In this document: piece after piece, positions 6,868 through 20,770 of the stretch | Numbering within the stretch: the first letter of the stretch is position 1 | How the letters are laid out: each line of letters starts with the position of its first letter | Origin: Gammaproteobacteria bacterium | GTDB lineage: Bacteria; Pseudomonadota; Gammaproteobacteria; Pseudomonadales; Halieaceae | NCBI GenBank assembly: GCA_030431585.1 | Contig: JAUIIQ010000006.1 | Coordinates: forward strand, 1-38,959 | Direction of reading: 5' to 3' | Length of the DNA: 38,959 nucleotides | Notes under the pieces: generated by a model | What the model was told of the DNA's origin: nothing | Databases searched by the model: none | What the model saw: the letters and a program-made list of their open reading frames with translations, nothing else | Program-made: the position numbers and the translations under genes

Positions 6868-7938
6868 TCAGCTGCTCTGATGGTACTGCGGTGACAACTC
6901 CACCACAGCCTCTACAAAGGCGGTGACATGGTCCGGGTTGACCCCGGGAGTAATGCCGTGACCCAGATTGAACACGTGTCCGGAGCCATGGCCAAAGCCG
7001 GCAAGAATAGCCGCGACTTCCTCACGAATTCTCGCTGGTGAGGCAAACAACATGGTTGGGTCCATATTACCCTGCAGGCACACCCGGTCGCCGATCTGAC
7101 TGCGGGCCGCATTGATATCTGTTGTCCAGTCTATCCCCACGCCCTGAGCACCGCAGCCGGCAATGGCATTGAGCCACTGTCCGCCGCCCTTGGTGAAGAC
7201 TATCACCGGCACGTCCTGAGTCTGCGCGTCAGACTGCAGGCGGGATATGATTCTCTGCATATACTTGAGAGAGAACTCCTTGTAACCGCCAGCGGAAAGA
7301 CTGCCACCCCAGGTATCAAAGATCTGCACCGCCTGCGCTCCGGCGCGAATCTGCGCCGACAGGTAGTCCGCCACCGCGTCCGCGAGCAGGGACAGCAGGC
7401 CGTGCATTAATTCGGGCTTGTCGTAGGCCATACCCTTGACGTTGGCGAAATCTTTCGAAGCACCGCCCTCCACCATATAGGTGGCCAGCGTCCAGGGGCT
7501 ACCGGAGAAGCCGATGAGCGGCACCATTCCGTTTAATTCCTGACGAATAGTGCTTACGGCATTCATCACATAGCCAAGGTCATCCTCGGCAGTAATGCTG
7601 TTGAGACCGGCGAGGTCAGCTTCACTGCGCACCGTCTTGCGAAACTTTGGACCTTCGCCCTCCTCAAAGTACAGGCCCAGGCCGAGAGCGTCAGGAACAG
7701 TAAGAATGTCGGAAAACAGAATTGCCGCATCCATGGGATAGCGACGCAAGGGCTGCATGGTCACTTCACAGGCGAGCTCGGCATTCTTGCAAAGATCCAG
7801 GAAGGAGCCGGCCTGCTTACGCGTGGCGCGGTATTCAGGAAGGTAGCGACCGGCCTGACGCATCATCCAGATCGGAGTCCTGTCCACCGGTTGCCGGCGT
7901 AACGCGCGCAGGAAACGATCGTTTTTCAGTTCAGTCAT
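6868..7938 (-). CDS. hemE: Uroporphyrinogen decarboxylase
   Basis: A 356-residue cytosolic enzyme that removes the four acetate carboxyls of uroporphyrinogen III to give coproporphyrinogen III in haem synthesis. The two PROSITE-type signatures are visible: [16 protein letters not shown] (residues 22-37) with the substrate-binding arginines, and [18 protein letters not shown] near 142-159. [14 protein letters not shown] carries the essential aspartate. The start ATG at 7938 has GGAG nine bases upstream. It is the last gene of gltB-gltD-hemE, starting 15 bp after the gltD stop, the same order as in Pseudomonas. Confidence 0.96.
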   Translation of the reverse strand: MTELKNDRFLRALRRQPVDRTPIWMMRQAGRYLPEYRATRKQAGSFLDLCKNAELACEVTMQPLRRYPMDAAILFSDILTVPDALGLGLYFEEGEGPKFRKTVRSEADLAGLNSITAEDDLGYVMNAVSTIRQELNGMVPLIGFSGSPWTLATYMVEGGASKDFANVKGMAYDKPELMHGLLSLLADAVADYLSAQIRAGAQAVQIFDTWGGSLSAGGYKEFSLKYMQRIISRLQSDAQTQDVPVIVFTKGGGQWLNAIAGCGAQGVGIDWTTDINAARSQIGDRVCLQGNMDPTMLFASPARIREEVAAILAGFGHGSGHVFNLGHGITPGVNPDHVTAFVEAVVELSPQYHQSS

Positions 7939-7953
7939 TGACGCGTTCTCCGG

Positions 7954-9378
<1,425 letters not shown>

Positions 9379-9394
9379 TTACTCCTGCCCTGCG

Positions 9395-12300
9395 TTAATC
9401 GGTATTGCGCAGACGTGAAAGCAGACGGTCGAACTCCGCTGCTTTGGGCTTGACCAGCCAGAACTTACCGACGTAGTCCTCGAAGTTCTGCAACAGGTAG
9501 GCACCCCATTCCGAGCCGGTTTCCTCTACGTATTCGCGGATATTGCTACGCAGGTGATTACGGTAGGCCTCCATGTACTCGGAGCTGACCCGGTGAATTT
9601 CCACCAGTTCACTGTTGTACTTGTCGATGAAGGTGCGATCTGTATCCAGCACATAGGCGAAACCACCGGTCATGCCGGCGCCAAAGTTAACCCCTGTCGA
9701 GCCCAGTACCGTGATATTGCCGCCAGTCATGTATTCGCAGCAGTGGTCACCAGCGCCCTCCACAACCGCGTGAGCACCTGAGTTGCGCACTGCAAATCGC
9801 TCTCCGGCTATACCTGCTGCAAACAGCCGACCACCGGTGGCACCGTAAAGGCAGGTGTTGCCGATAATCGAAGTCTCCTGAGACTTGAACTCGCTGCAAC
9901 GCGGCGGGTAGATCACCAGTTTGCCACCGGCCATCCCCTTGCCCACATAGTCGTTGGAGTCGCCCTCAAGGTACATATGCAGGCCACCGGCATTCCACAC
10001 GCCAAAGCTCTGCCCGGCTGTACCAGTGAGACGCAACACCAGCGGATTGGACTCCATGTCATGATTGCCGTAGCGACGCGCAATTTCACCGGAGAGCCTC
10101 GCTCCAATAGACCGGTCACAGTTGCAAACGGTGAACTCAAACTCACCACCAGAGCGGGACTCAATCGCCGACAGGGTCGCGGCCACCATCTCCTCGGCTT
10201 TTTCACCCTTGTCGAAGGGGTCATTGGAAGCTACCTGACAAAACTCGGGCTGGCCTTCTGAGCCAGCATCCTTGTGCAGCACAGGGGAAAGATCCAGACG
10301 CGCCTGCTTGTCGGTTGTCCCCGGCAGTATCGTCAGTAGATCGGTACGGCCGATCAGCTCTTCCAGCGAGCGCACACCGAGCTTTGCCATCCACTCGCGG
10401 GTTTCCGTGGCGATGAAGGTGAAAAAGTTCACCACCATATCAACCGTGCCCTTGAAATGATCCTCGCGCAGTTTTTCGTGCTGGGTGGCGACTCCAGTAG
10501 CACAGTTGTTCAAATGGCATATGCGCAGATACTTGCAACCCAACGCAACCATAGGCGCTGTACCAAAGCCAAAACTCTCGGCGCCCAGAATGGCAGCCTT
10601 GATCACGTCGAGGCCCGTCTTCAGGCCACCATCTGCCTGCAGGCGGATAGAGCCACGCAGACTGTTGCCTCGCAAGGTCTGCTGGACTTCCGCCAGTCCC
10701 AGCTCAAATGGCGAGCCAGCGTAGCGAATGGACGTAAGGGGGCTGGCTGCGGTTCCCCCGTCATACCCGGAAATGGTAATCAGGTCGGCATAAGCCTTGG
10801 CGACGCCGGCAGCGATGGTACCAACGCCGGGCTCGGAAACCAGCTTCACCGATACCAGGGCGGAGGGGTTGACCTGCTTGAGGTCAAAGATCAGCTGCGC
10901 CAGATCCTCGATAGAGTAGATATCGTGATGCGGCGGCGGTGATATAAGGGTCACGCCGGGAACCGAGTGTCGCAGGCGGGCAATCAGCTCATTCACCTTG
11001 CCGCCGGGCAGCTGCCCGCCTTCACCCGGCTTGGCTCCCTGGGCGACCTTGATCTGCAATACCTCTGCATTCACCAGGTAATGAGGCGTTACGCCGAAAC
11101 GACCCGATGCAATCTGCTTGATTTTTGACACGCGATCAGTGCCGAAGCGAGCAGGATCTTCACCCCCTTCGCCAGAGTTTGAGCGCGCGCCAATGCGGTT
11201 CATGGCCGCTGCCAGGGCTTCGTGGGCCTCTGGGCTGAGTGCCCCCAGGGACATACCGGCTGAATCGAAGCGAGGCAGGATATTTTCTATCGGTTCTACC
11301 TCGTCCAGGCTGATCCCTGCACTTTCCACCGGTGCAAGCAGGTCGCGAAGCGTCGCGGTGGGTCGCTCATTCACCAGCGCAGCGTAACGCTGATAATCCC
11401 GGTAATCGCCGCTGGCGACGGCCTGTTGCAGGGCCATCACAACATCCGGGTTGAAAGCGTGATATTCCTGGCCGTGCACATATTTCAGCAAACCGCCCTG
11501 TTCTATGCCCTTGCGCACTGACCATGCCCTGGCAGAGAGCGCCTTCTGGTCTTTTTCCAGCTCGGCAAAACCGCTGCCTTCAATGCGCGAGGCCACACCG
11601 CAGAAGGCCGTGTTCACCACTTCGGAAGCCAGGCCCACGGCCTCGAAAAGCTGTGCTCCGCGATAGGAACTGACAGCAGAAATGCCCATTTTGGACATGA
11701 TTTTCAGCAGGCCCTTGTTGATGCCTTTGCGGTAGTTCTTGTAGCAAATACTCGGTTCACCAAGAACCTCACCACAGCGAATCAGTTCTTCCAGTACGCT
11801 GTAGGCAAGATAGGGGTAGATCGCGGTAGCGCCGAAGCCCAGCAGGCAGGCAATCTGGTGGGAGTCACGCGCGCTGGCGGACTCCACCACAATATTTGCC
11901 TCCGCGCGTAATCCCCGCTTGATCAGGTGGTGATGCACCGCGCCGGTCGCTAACAGGCTGTGCACCGGCAAGCGGTCTTTCCCGATCGCCCGGTCAGACA
12001 GGATCAGGATAGTGGCTCCTGCACGCACCGCGTCCTCGGCGGCAGTGACAACAGTTTCAATTCCCTGTTGCAGGGAACTGTCGCTCGTATCATAGGTACA
12101 GTCAATTTTGTGCACTGAAAACCCGGGTCGGTCCAGGTTGAGCAAGGTAGTGAACTTACCCTGCGACAGCACGGGCGACGACAGAATGACCCGGTCAGCA
12201 TGCTCTGGTCCTTCGAGGAAAAGGTTCTTCTCGCCACCGAGATCGGTCTCCAGCGACATCACAATCGTTTCGCGCAGAGGATCGATAGGGGGGTTGGTGA

Positions 12301-13834
12301 CCTGGGCAAATTTCTGCCGGAAGTAATCGTAAAGCGACCGCTCCTTGCGCGACAGTACCGCCATAGGCGTGTCGTCACCCATGGACCCAACCGCCTCGTT
12401 ACCGGATTCGGCCAGAGGTCGCATGACCTGGTCACGCTCCTCAAAACTTACCTGAAACATCTTCATGTAGGCATCGAGCTGTTCGCGCTCTATACCCGAT
12501 ATCATCTCGCCGCCAAATGTGCCCTCGATACGCTGGGCCTTTTCCTTGAGCCAGCGCTTGTAAGGCTGCCGCGATTTGAGACGCTGATCGATATCCTCTG
12601 TCTGCAGCAGTTCCCCGGTGTGTGTGTCGACCATGATCATCTGGCCGGGCCCCACCCTCCCCTTGGCGACCACGTCTTCTGGTTTGTAGTCGTAGGTACC
12701 TATTTCGGAAGCCAGGGTGATAAACCCGTCTTTGGTCTTGACCCAGCGTGCCGGGCGCAGCCCGTTACGATCCAGCAGACAAACCGCATAGCGACCATCG
12801 GTAAGCACAATACCGGCCGGTCCGTCCCAGGGCTCCATATGCATGGAGTGGTACTCATAGAACGCCTTGAGGTCCGGGTCCATCAGCTCCATGTTCTGCC
12901 AGGCCGGTGGAATAAGCATGCGCAGTGCGCGCGCCATGTCCACACCCCCGGTCAAGAGTACGTCCAGCATATTGTCCAGGCTGGAGGAGTCAGATCCTGT
13001 CCTGTTAACCAGCGGCGCAATATCCATGATATTGGGTATCAGGTCGGTCTCAAAGAAAGGCGTGCGCGCCTCCGCCCAGTTACGGTTACCCTCAATTGTG
13101 TTGATCTCACCGTTGTGAGCCAGCAGCCGGAAGGGCTGCGCCAGCGGCCAGCGCGGCATGGTGTTGGTCGAAAAACGCTGGTGAAACACGCAGATCGCCG
13201 TCTGCAGACGCTGATCGGCAAGATCCGCGTAGAAGCGCGGCAGGTCCACTGGCATTACCAGCCCTTTATAGGCGATAACCCGGCCTGACAGGCTGGCGAT
13301 GTAATAATCTTCATCTCCCTCGCAGGCCATCTCGGACTTGCGCCGGGCAACGAACAAGCGAGTGGCGACTTCGACTTCAGTCAGCCCCCCTGCGTTGATA
13401 AACACCTGCTCAATACGCGGCAGACTCTGCAGTGCTATTTCGCCGCAGACCGAATCATCCGTGGGCACTACGCGCCAGCCCAGCACAGCCAGTCCCTGAT
13501 CAGTCAGCGCCTTTTCGGTGGCTTTGCGCGCCGCTTCCGCCTTACCCGCGTCCTGGCTGAGGAATATCTGCCCCACCGCAAAACAGTCGTCCAGCGCAGC
13601 CTCAAAATGCTCTGCGGCCAGGGTCCGCATAAAGCTCACCGGCATCTGCAAAAGCAGACCACAGCCGTCTCCGGTCTTGCCGTCTGCGGCGATACCACCA
13701 CGGTGTGTCATGCACGTCAGGGACTCAATTGCTGTTTCCAACAGGCGATGGCTGGCATCGCCGGAAGTGTGTGCAATCAGTCCGAATCCGCAATTGTCGC
13801 GAAACTCTTCAGGTCTAAAAAGGCCTGCGCTCAT
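9395..13834 (-). CDS. gltB: Glutamate synthase (NADPH) large subunit
   Basis: A 1479-residue subunit of GOGAT, which makes two glutamates from glutamine and 2-oxoglutarate. The N-terminal glutamine amidotransferase (class II) has its nucleophile at C15 in [10 protein letters not shown], so a 14-residue propeptide must be removed. The FMN-binding synthase domain follows; [19 protein letters not shown] holds the [3Fe-4S] cysteines. The C-terminal GXGXG beta-helix is seen in [22 protein letters not shown] chose the second ATG (13834): TGGA lies six bases upstream and the N-terminus [11 protein letters not shown] then aligns with Pseudomonas GltB, whereas the ATG at 13840 has its GGA directly abutting it. 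First gene of gltB-gltD-hemE. Confidence 0.96.
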   Translation of the reverse strand: MSAGLFRPEEFRDNCGFGLIAHTSGDASHRLLETAIESLTCMTHRGGIAADGKTGDGCGLLLQMPVSFMRTLAAEHFEAALDDCFAVGQIFLSQDAGKAEAARKATEKALTDQGLAVLGWRVVPTDDSVCGEIALQSLPRIEQVFINAGGLTEVEVATRLFVARRKSEMACEGDEDYYIASLSGRVIAYKGLVMPVDLPRFYADLADQRLQTAICVFHQRFSTNTMPRWPLAQPFRLLAHNGEINTIEGNRNWAEARTPFFETDLIPNIMDIAPLVNRTGSDSSSLDNMLDVLLTGGVDMARALRMLIPPAWQNMELMDPDLKAFYEYHSMHMEPWDGPAGIVLTDGRYAVCLLDRNGLRPARWVKTKDGFITLASEIGTYDYKPEDVVAKGRVGPGQMIMVDTHTGELLQTEDIDQRLKSRQPYKRWLKEKAQRIEGTFGGEMISGIEREQLDAYMKMFQVSFEERDQVMRPLAESGNEAVGSMGDDTPMAVLSRKERSLYDYFRQKFAQVTNPPIDPLRETIVMSLETDLGGEKNLFLEGPEHADRVILSSPVLSQGKFTTLLNLDRPGFSVHKIDCTYDTSDSSLQQGIETVVTAAEDAVRAGATILILSDRAIGKDRLPVHSLLATGAVHHHLIKRGLRAEANIVVESASARDSHQIACLLGFGATAIYPYLAYSVLEELIRCGEVLGEPSICYKNYRKGINKGLLKIMSKMGISAVSSYRGAQLFEAVGLASEVVNTAFCGVASRIEGSGFAELEKDQKALSARAWSVRKGIEQGGLLKYVHGQEYHAFNPDVVMALQQAVASGDYRDYQRYAALVNERPTATLRDLLAPVESAGISLDEVEPIENILPRFDSAGMSLGALSPEAHEALAAAMNRIGARSNSGEGGEDPARFGTDRVSKIKQIASGRFGVTPHYLVNAEVLQIKVAQGAKPGEGGQLPGGKVNELIARLRHSVPGVTLISPPPHHDIYSIEDLAQLIFDLKQVNPSALVSVKLVSEPGVGTIAAGVAKAYADLITISGYDGGTAASPLTSIRYAGSPFELGLAEVQQTLRGNSLRGSIRLQADGGLKTGLDVIKAAILGAESFGFGTAPMVALGCKYLRICHLNNCATGVATQHEKLREDHFKGTVDMVVNFFTFIATETREWMAKLGVRSLEELIGRTDLLTILPGTTDKQARLDLSPVLHKDAGSEGQPEFCQVASNDPFDKGEKAEEMVAATLSAIESRSGGEFEFTVCNCDRSIGARLSGEIARRYGNHDMESNPLVLRLTGTAGQSFGVWNAGGLHMYLEGDSNDYVGKGMAGGKLVIYPPRCSEFKSQETSIIGNTCLYGATGGRLFAAGIAGERFAVRNSGAHAVVEGAGDHCCEYMTGGNITVLGSTGVNFGAGMTGGFAYVLDTDRTFIDKYNSELVEIHRVSSEYMEAYRNHLRSNIREYVEETGSEWGAYLLQNFEDYVGKFWLVKPKAAEFDRLLSRLRNTD

Positions 13835-13918
13835 AGTCATTCCAGAATATCTAATAAAAACAAAAAGTTACACCGGAAGCCCGGCTCAAAACAGAGACAT
13901 GGGCGAAAGGGGGAAGTC

Positions 13919-13947
13919 ATTTTACACAGATGGCCGGTGGGCGACAA
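13919..13947 (-). promoter_or_regulatory. Sigma-70 promoter for gltB-gltD-hemE
   Basis: On the minus strand TTGTCG (13947-13942) and TAAAAT (13924-13919) are separated by 17 bp. The -10 matches 5/6 and the -35 matches 4/6. The predicted start near 13912 leaves a leader of about 78 nt before the ATG at 13834. The -35 lies 20 bp past the aroB stop codon at the end of the upstream operon. Confidence 0.5.
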
Positions 13948-13966
13948 ACACCTGTAAAGACGGCTT

Positions 13967-15067
13967 TCAGGCCCCCTTCAGGAAGAATGCAAGCAGTTCG
14001 GCCAACTCCTCCCCGGTGGCATCGTCTACAACCACCGCTTCACCGACCGCGCGCAACAGGACAAGACGCAAATTGCCGTCGATGACTTTCTTGTCCCGGC
14101 CCATCAGGTCCAGGAATTGTGCCGATGTCATATCAGCGGGTGGCACCACAGGCAGCCCGACAGACTGCAGCAGCGCGCGGAAGGTCTGTACCTCCTCAGC
14201 CGCGATCCAGCCACGCCTGGCGGAGAGTTCCATGGCCATCAACATGCCTGCGGCCACGGCCTCGCCATGCAGCCAGGCGCCGTAACCCTGTGCGGTTTCT
14301 ATAGCATGTCCGAAAGTATGGCCCAGATTGAGAATCGCGCGTAACCCGCCTTCTCGCTCATCCGCGGCGACCACCTCTGCTTTACAGGCACAACTGCGCT
14401 CGATCGCCTCGGCCAGGGCAGCTTCTTCGCGGGCCAGAAGCTTTGGCATCCTCTCCTGTAACCAATGATAAAACGACTCGTCGCGAATCAGTCCGTACTT
14501 TAACACCTCGGCTAGACCAGCAGCGAACTCACGCGGCGGGAGACTGTGCAAAGTATTGATATCAATGAGTACGGCCTGAGGCTGGTAAAAAGCCCCGATC
14601 ATATTCTTGCCCTGCGGGTGGTTAACTGCGGTCTTTCCGCCAACAGAGGAGTCTACCTGGGCCAGCAGTGTGGTGGGCACCTGGATGAACTTCACGCCGC
14701 GCTGATAACAGGCAGCAGCGAAGCCGGTGATATCGCCTATGACCCCACCACCAAGTGCGATAAAGGTAGTGGATCGGTTATGGCGGTCTGCCATGACCCG
14801 ATCAAATATTTCGTTCAGCGTAGTCAGCGTCTTGTGCTGCTCCCCATCCGCGAGAATGATTTCAGTCACCAGGTCGCGTTCGCCAAGCGCAGAGCGCAAC
14901 CGGTCCAGATACAGCGGGGCTATGGTTTCGTTGGTCACTATGACGAACTGTGAGCCTGTCAGATGACGGGCCAGCGGCCCATCTTCATCCAGCAAATCGC
15001 GTCCAATATAGATGGGGTAGCCGCGCTCACCCAGTTCCACGTGCAGCGTATGCATCAGCAAAGACAC
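13967..15067 (-). CDS. aroB: 3-dehydroquinate synthase
   Basis: The second step of the shikimate pathway (DAHP to 3-dehydroquinate), NAD- and Zn-dependent. [18 protein letters not shown] is the NAD-binding glycine loop, followed by [20 protein letters not shown] and the metal/substrate segments [10 protein letters not shown] and [11 protein letters not shown], whose glutamate and histidines bind zinc. I place the start at the GTG at 15067 (366 residues), because AGAGGA lies seven bases before it. The ATG at 15055 is the alternative and aligns with short homologues, while the GTG at 15094 is too far upstream. It lies 57 bp after aroK, in the conserved pilQ-aroK-aroB order. The Pseudomonas damX-like gene that usually follows is missing. 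Confidence 0.94.
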   Translation of the reverse strand: MSLLMHTLHVELGERGYPIYIGRDLLDEDGPLARHLTGSQFVIVTNETIAPLYLDRLRSALGERDLVTEIILADGEQHKTLTTLNEIFDRVMADRHNRSTTFIALGGGVIGDITGFAAACYQRGVKFIQVPTTLLAQVDSSVGGKTAVNHPQGKNMIGAFYQPQAVLIDINTLHSLPPREFAAGLAEVLKYGLIRDESFYHWLQERMPKLLAREEAALAEAIERSCACKAEVVAADEREGGLRAILNLGHTFGHAIETAQGYGAWLHGEAVAAGMLMAMELSARRGWIAAEEVQTFRALLQSVGLPVVPPADMTSAQFLDLMGRDKKVIDGNLRLVLLRAVGEAVVVDDATGEELAELLAFFLKGA

Positions 15068-15124
15068 AGGATAGTCCTCTTCATTCCAGGCCACGCATGA
15101 TACTGCGGGGAATCGGTGCTGTCT

Positions 15125-15640
15125 TCAGGCAGTGAGTTCGCGCACCAGGCGTTGCGCCACCGTGCGTGGGCTGCAGCCATCCGTTTCAATCACATGATCG
15201 GCTATTTCGCGGTACAGGGGGTCACGCTGCTCCATGAGACTGCGCAGTGTCTGTTCCGGGTCGCCATTTTGCAGCAGCGGCCTCTTGCGATCACGGCGTG
15301 TTCGCCTGACCTGCTCATCAACGCTGGCATAAAGATAGATCACATACCCGCGTCCACCCAGCGCGCTGCGGTTTTCAGGACGCAACACCACACCACCTCC
15401 CGTTGCCAGCACCGTATTGTCCCACTGGGTCATTTCTTCCACCACCTGTTGCTCCCGGTCGCGAAAGCCCTCCTCTCCCTCTACATCGAAGATCCAGGGA
15501 ATGTCTGCGCCGGTGCGTGCTTCAATTTCAGTGTCGGTGTCGGCAAATTGCAGCTTGAGGTGATCAGCCAGATATTTGCCAATGGTGGACTTGCCGGCCC
15601 CCATGGGGCCGACAAGAAATACGCGTTGCAGTGCGGGCAT
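15125..15640 (-). CDS. aroK: Shikimate kinase
   Basis: A 171-residue kinase that phosphorylates shikimate at O3. Walker A is GPMGAGKST (11-19); FADTDTEIE (32-40) holds the shikimate-binding aspartates; [13 protein letters not shown] is the adenine/shikimate loop; the lid arginines are in RDRKRPLL. The ATG overlaps the pilQ stop by one base (TGATG), so translation is probably coupled to pilQ. Its position after the pilus secretin is ancient in Pseudomonas-type genomes and says nothing about pilus function. Confidence 0.96.
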   Translation of the reverse strand: MPALQRVFLVGPMGAGKSTIGKYLADHLKLQFADTDTEIEARTGADIPWIFDVEGEEGFRDREQQVVEEMTQWDNTVLATGGGVVLRPENRSALGGRGYVIYLYASVDEQVRRTRRDRKRPLLQNGDPEQTLRSLMEQRDPLYREIADHVIETDGCSPRTVAQRLVRELTA

Positions 15641-17787
15641 CAGTCGAGGAGCGTATCCGCCAGAATGCGAGGCGTGATGAAGATCAGGGTTTCTGTCTTG
15701 GTGTTGTTGCGTGTCTCGCTGCGGAAAAACGCGCCAACGTAAGGAATATCACCGAAGAAGGGCACTTTGTTCACTGTCTCTATATCTTCGGTCTTGAATA
15801 CCCCGCCCAGCACCACGGTCTCGCCATTGCCCACCAGTACCTGGGTTTGTAGCTCGGTGGTATCAATGGAGGGAATGAAGCCGCCCTGGCCACTGGGAAC
15901 GAGGTCACCCACGGAGTCCTGTTTGACGTTCAGGTCCAGCATAACGCGATCATCAGGAGTGATATTGGGCGTAACGTCCAGTTCCAACACGGCTTCCTTG
16001 AAGGATGTTGAAGTGGCGCCTGAAGCGGCCGCTTCCTGATAGGGAATCTCGGTACCCGACTTTATAGTCGCCTGCTGCTTGTCACCCGTGATGACTTTGG
16101 GCTGGGATACCACCTCGCCCTGACCTGCTGCCTCCAGGGCCGACAACTCTGCAGTGAGGAAGAGGTCGTCGCTGGTGAAACCAAGGGCAAATCCACTGGT
16201 GCTGGCAACGCCCAGATCCACCAGTAGCGCACCGGGGTAGTTCACGGTGGGCGTAGTGCCACCGATAATGGAATTATTGATTCCCACCACGTTGGCGGCG
16301 TCGCCGGAAACGGACAACACGTTGCCATTCACATCATCGATGTAACCACCGCCCCACTCTATACCCAGGTTGTGGGTAAGGTCGGACTGGGCAATCACGA
16401 TTCGTGATTCAATCATCACCTGCCTGACAGGGATGTCCACTCTCTCTATCAGCTCGCGTATTTCCGCCAGTTTGACGGCCGTGTCAGTGATGATCAGTGA
16501 ATTGGTGCGACCGTCCACTACCACAGAGCCGCGATCGGAGATAAGGCTACCGCCCTCTTCTGAGCCGGCCTGGAACAAGCCCACGACCTCGGCCGCACTG
16601 GCATAGCGGATACGGACGAACTCTGAGCGCAATGGCGCCAGCTCGGCGATCTGTTTGTTGGCCTCTATTTCCTGACGTTCACGCTCAGCAATTTCAGCGG
16701 CCGGCGCGACCATCAGGACGTTGCCGATCTGACGCTTGTCCAGACCCTTGGTCTTCAGCACCAGTTCCAGCGCCTGATCCCATGGCACATTCTGCAAACG
16801 CAGGGTAATACGCCCCGCAACGGTATCGCTGGCCACCAGGTTAAGTTCGGTGAAGTCGGCGATAAGCTGCAGCACCGCACGGACCTCGATGTCCTGGAAG
16901 TTGAGTGAGATACGATCGCCCACGTAAGTGAACTCGTTGCGGCGCTCCTCCACTTCCTTGGCGCTCAAAGGCTTGACGCTGAGGATGTACTGGTTGTTGG
17001 TCTGATACGCCAGGTAATCGAAGTCTCCCGTCGTCTTCAGAGTAAGCGTGGCACCGCGCTCGGTGGTGTTCACGTCGATACTGTCAACAGGAGTAGCAAA
17101 ATCGGTGACGTTATAGCGACGCATCAGCCGCTCGGGGACGGTGGTATCGAGAAACTGTACCTTGACGTCTCCGGCTTCGCTGAACACGTTAACATCGACG
17201 GAGGGGTTGGTAAGCTCCAGCGTCAGGCGTCCTTCACCGTCGCCGGTGCGCTGAAACTGCAGATCGCTGATTTCGGACTCGGCATCCGCCACCGCTACGA
17301 CTTGCGTGCGCAATTGGTTGGGGTCCGTCGCCGCCTTGGCGTAATCCCCACCGTCCTGGCCTACCACCAGAAACAGGCTATTGCCATCCACTCTGGTCTC
17401 ATAGGGTACCAACTTGACGAGGTTGACCACCATGCGGGTGCGACCACCGGACTCAAGTACCACAACCCCTGTCGCATTGCCGTAGGAAAGCGGGTAACGC
17501 TTGCGCTCCAGGCTGCTGGAGGTGCCGGGGAAGTCCACGGCAATTCGCGCTGGCTTTTCGATGGTATAGGCCTTGGGGTCGGGTGGTGTCTCGCTGAAGT
17601 CCAGACGCACCTCAAATTTGCTTCCCGGGCGCGAGCTGAATTCAATATCTGTAATCGTGGGCTCGGCCATGGCCGTCATCGCCCACAGACTCACCACCAG
17701 CCCGGTCACAGGGCGCATCCATTTCCCCATCCTTATCGTTCCTTTCCCCACGGCCTTTGTCCCCAGAAGTTGTTTTTTAATTGACAT
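15640..17787 (-). CDS. pilQ: Type IV pilus secretin PilQ
   Basis: A 715-residue outer-membrane secretin through which the pilus fibre leaves the cell. The start at ATG 17787 is chosen because GGGTGA lies five bases upstream and the result is a proper signal peptide (basic N-terminus, hydrophobic [19 protein letters not shown], cleavage before EPTITD). The frame stays open upstream to 17853, but that would overlap pilP. Peptidoglycan-binding AMIN domains lie at about 45-260, the secretin/TonB short domain ([20 protein letters not shown]) near 290-340, the N1-type domain near 370-440 and the secretin barrel from about 470 to the end ([36 protein letters not shown]). Confidence 0.95.
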   Translation of the reverse strand: MSIKKQLLGTKAVGKGTIRMGKWMRPVTGLVVSLWAMTAMAEPTITDIEFSSRPGSKFEVRLDFSETPPDPKAYTIEKPARIAVDFPGTSSSLERKRYPLSYGNATGVVVLESGGRTRMVVNLVKLVPYETRVDGNSLFLVVGQDGGDYAKAATDPNQLRTQVVAVADAESEISDLQFQRTGDGEGRLTLELTNPSVDVNVFSEAGDVKVQFLDTTVPERLMRRYNVTDFATPVDSIDVNTTERGATLTLKTTGDFDYLAYQTNNQYILSVKPLSAKEVEERRNEFTYVGDRISLNFQDIEVRAVLQLIADFTELNLVASDTVAGRITLRLQNVPWDQALELVLKTKGLDKRQIGNVLMVAPAAEIAERERQEIEANKQIAELAPLRSEFVRIRYASAAEVVGLFQAGSEEGGSLISDRGSVVVDGRTNSLIITDTAVKLAEIRELIERVDIPVRQVMIESRIVIAQSDLTHNLGIEWGGGYIDDVNGNVLSVSGDAANVVGINNSIIGGTTPTVNYPGALLVDLGVASTSGFALGFTSDDLFLTAELSALEAAGQGEVVSQPKVITGDKQQATIKSGTEIPYQEAAASGATSTSFKEAVLELDVTPNITPDDRVMLDLNVKQDSVGDLVPSGQGGFIPSIDTTELQTQVLVGNGETVVLGGVFKTEDIETVNKVPFFGDIPYVGAFFRSETRNNTKTETLIFITPRILADTLLD

Positions 17788-17810
17788 GGCTATCACCCAT
17801 GGCCTTCGGC

Positions 17811-18341
17811 TTATATGCCGGATAACTTGATTGTACGCGGACGCTCTACCCAACCGTCCTCACTGCCGTCACTCACGATCTCGACAACAGCTACGTAAGT
17901 CTCCGCCGTCTCCACGATCTTGCCGTGATGACGCCCGAGGTAATTTCCGCTGGTTACCCTGTGTACCCCACCTTGTGGATCACGTATCAGGGTCCAGTTG
18001 GTTCCATCGCGCTCCAGGGTTCCCACCATCGTCAGCGAGTCGAAGGTGAACTGCTCGAGAAACTCCTTGGCACGATTCTCGTCAGGCTTGATCGCACTGA
18101 CCGCCTGCAACTGGGCAATCTGTCGAACCTCAATCGGGCGTTCGAACGGGCTGCGCAAGGTAGTAGCACTGTAGGAAAAAGCCTCGTAAGCCTTGAACGT
18201 GGGTATGGGCGGAATAATACCGCCCGGACGCGCCAGCTTTTCCTCCATAAATCCATCGAGGTCAGAGAAATCCTTGCTACCACATGCAGCAACAAGCATT
18301 GAGGCGACAACAAGCATCGAGATGCGGGTAATACGTTTCAT
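17811..18341 (-). CDS. pilP: Type IV pilus lipoprotein PilP
   Basis: A 176-residue inner-membrane lipoprotein linking PilN/PilO to the secretin PilQ. The signal peptide ends in the lipobox LVAAC (C20), followed by GSKD. The C-terminal half carries the PilP beta-domain (SLTMVGTLERDGTNWTLIRDP; VHRVTSGNYLGRHHGKI) that contacts PilQ. I prefer the second ATG (18341), two bases after the pilO stop: GAGGT is six bases before it but abuts the first ATG (18347). Either choice keeps the lipobox. pilQ starts 23 bp downstream. Confidence 0.93.
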   Translation of the reverse strand: MKRITRISMLVVASMLVAACGSKDFSDLDGFMEEKLARPGGIIPPIPTFKAYEAFSYSATTLRSPFERPIEVRQIAQLQAVSAIKPDENRAKEFLEQFTFDSLTMVGTLERDGTNWTLIRDPQGGVHRVTSGNYLGRHHGKIVETAETYVAVVEIVSDGSEDGWVERPRTIKLSGI

Positions 18342-18343
18342 CG

Positions 18344-18958
18344 TCATACCTCATCATCCCGGTAGCGATAGGTCTTCGCCGTGATGCTCATCTGCAGCTT
18401 GTTGGCATCCCCACCGGGGGCCGAAATCTGGAAATCATGCAGGGTGACGATCCGTGGTAATGCCGCCATACCACTGATAAAGGCGCCAAGGTCATGATAC
18501 GACCCCGTCGCAACTATCGCGATGGGCAACTCAATATAGAATTCCTTGGCCTGCTCCGGCAGCAGGTCAATCGTGCCGATGTTCAAGCCGTTCAGCAGGC
18601 CCTTGTTGGTAATATCCTCGAGCAGGCCCGGCACTTCTGTGTCGCTGGGCAGCTGGCTGACCAGGGCACCAAAAGACTCTTCCATGTCGCGCATCTGCTG
18701 CCGGTAGGCGTCCAGATTGGCGGCACGGAACGCCTTGTCCTCGAACTCTTTCTTCAGCTGCTCCTCTTTCTTGCGCTCGCCATCCAGACTCACCTGCAAA
18801 TCTTCGATATGGTAGTAATAACCGAACGCCAGTGCGCCCACCAGAATCACAACCCAGATTAACAATTTGATCGGGAACGGCCATGAACCTGCGTTCTCGA
18901 AATCAAGATCGTTTACATCGAACTCCCGCAGGGAGCGCATGGTATCTTCAAATGCCAT
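18344..18958 (-). CDS. pilO: Type IV pilus alignment protein PilO
   Basis: A 204-residue bitopic inner-membrane protein. It has a short cytoplasmic N-terminus, a membrane helix at about 31-48 (KLLIWVVILVGALAFGYY), a periplasmic coiled coil at about 55-100 and a ferredoxin-like fold to the end (VTLHDFQISAPG; LQMSITAKTYRY). It forms heterodimers with PilN and, with PilM and PilP, couples the cytoplasmic motors to the secretin. It begins three bases after the pilN stop. Confidence 0.94.
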   Translation of the reverse strand: MAFEDTMRSLREFDVNDLDFENAGSWPFPIKLLIWVVILVGALAFGYYYHIEDLQVSLDGERKKEEQLKKEFEDKAFRAANLDAYRQQMRDMEESFGALVSQLPSDTEVPGLLEDITNKGLLNGLNIGTIDLLPEQAKEFYIELPIAIVATGSYHDLGAFISGMAALPRIVTLHDFQISAPGGDANKLQMSITAKTYRYRDDEV

Positions 18959-18961
18959 CGA

Positions 18962-19530
18962 TCACTGCCCTCCCTGTTCAGCGTCCTGCTTGGGCAACTC
19001 TACCTTCACCGACAAATTGAAGGTGGTCGCCTGATCTCCATAAGATGGTGCCGCACTGACCTTGTCCAGGTTTGGCGCAGCCAGCCAATCGGAACCGTCC
19101 AGCCGGCGCATCAGACTGGAAACCCGGTTGTTAGACTCCGCAATACCGTTGATAGAAATGCTCCCCGCCTGGGTGGACAGGCCTGTGTAGAACACACCGT
19201 CAGGAATTGTGCGTACGATCTGGTCCATGATGCGAACGATAATGGGGCGGTTGCCCTGCAACTCCTGAATGACCCGCATCCGCTCGATCAGTTGTTGGCG
19301 GCGCTTCTCCAGTTCGCTGATTTCCGCCACCTTCTTGTCCAGCTCACGAATATTCTGGGTCAGGTAGTTGTTGCGCGCCCGTTGCTCTTCAATCTGCCCA
19401 TTGACCACGCGGTCAGCCAGCAGAACCAGGCCTCCGCCCAGCAGGGCGACCAGCGCCAGGGTAACCAGGAACTCTTTCTTGAGCTCCTGACGGCGCTCCT
19501 CTCTCCAGGGTAGTAAATTAATCTGCGCCA

Positions 19531-19531
<1 letters not shown>
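18962..19531 (-). CDS. pilN: Type IV pilus alignment protein PilN
   Basis: A 189-residue bitopic protein. The N-terminal INLLPWREERR is the conserved peptide that inserts into a groove of PilM. A membrane helix follows at about 21-41, then a periplasmic coiled coil (about 45-90) and a ferredoxin-like domain. The ATG overlaps the pilM stop by one base (TGATG), consistent with coupled synthesis of the PilM-PilN pair. Confidence 0.95.
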
Positions 19532-20604
<1,073 letters not shown>

Positions 20605-20699
20605 CTATCAGTATCACTAACTTAGGATATTTTTATGCACCGATACATTAATTAAAAGGTATAACACAGTCGGAAATATATCCAAACCCAAAAAAGGCA

Positions 20700-20705
20700 T
20701 ATAAT
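20700..20705 (+). promoter_or_regulatory. -10 element (TATAAT) upstream of ponA
   Basis: A consensus TATAAT lies in the AT-rich 20596-20770 divergent region, 65 bp before the ponA ATG. No convincing -35 is visible. The same region must hold the pilM promoter on the other strand; I could not fix it (TTGGAT/TATACC on the minus strand is one weak candidate). Confidence 0.45.
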
Positions 20706-20770
20706 TACCAAACACATGCCCGCCCCTGTTACCTACAGTAATACAAGCCACTGTTTTGTAAAGATATTAA

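Noticed and set aside
12200-13288. 362-codon open frame on the plus strand
   Set aside because: Antisense to the glutamine amidotransferase part of gltB; histidine-rich, motif-free translation typical of a shadow frame.
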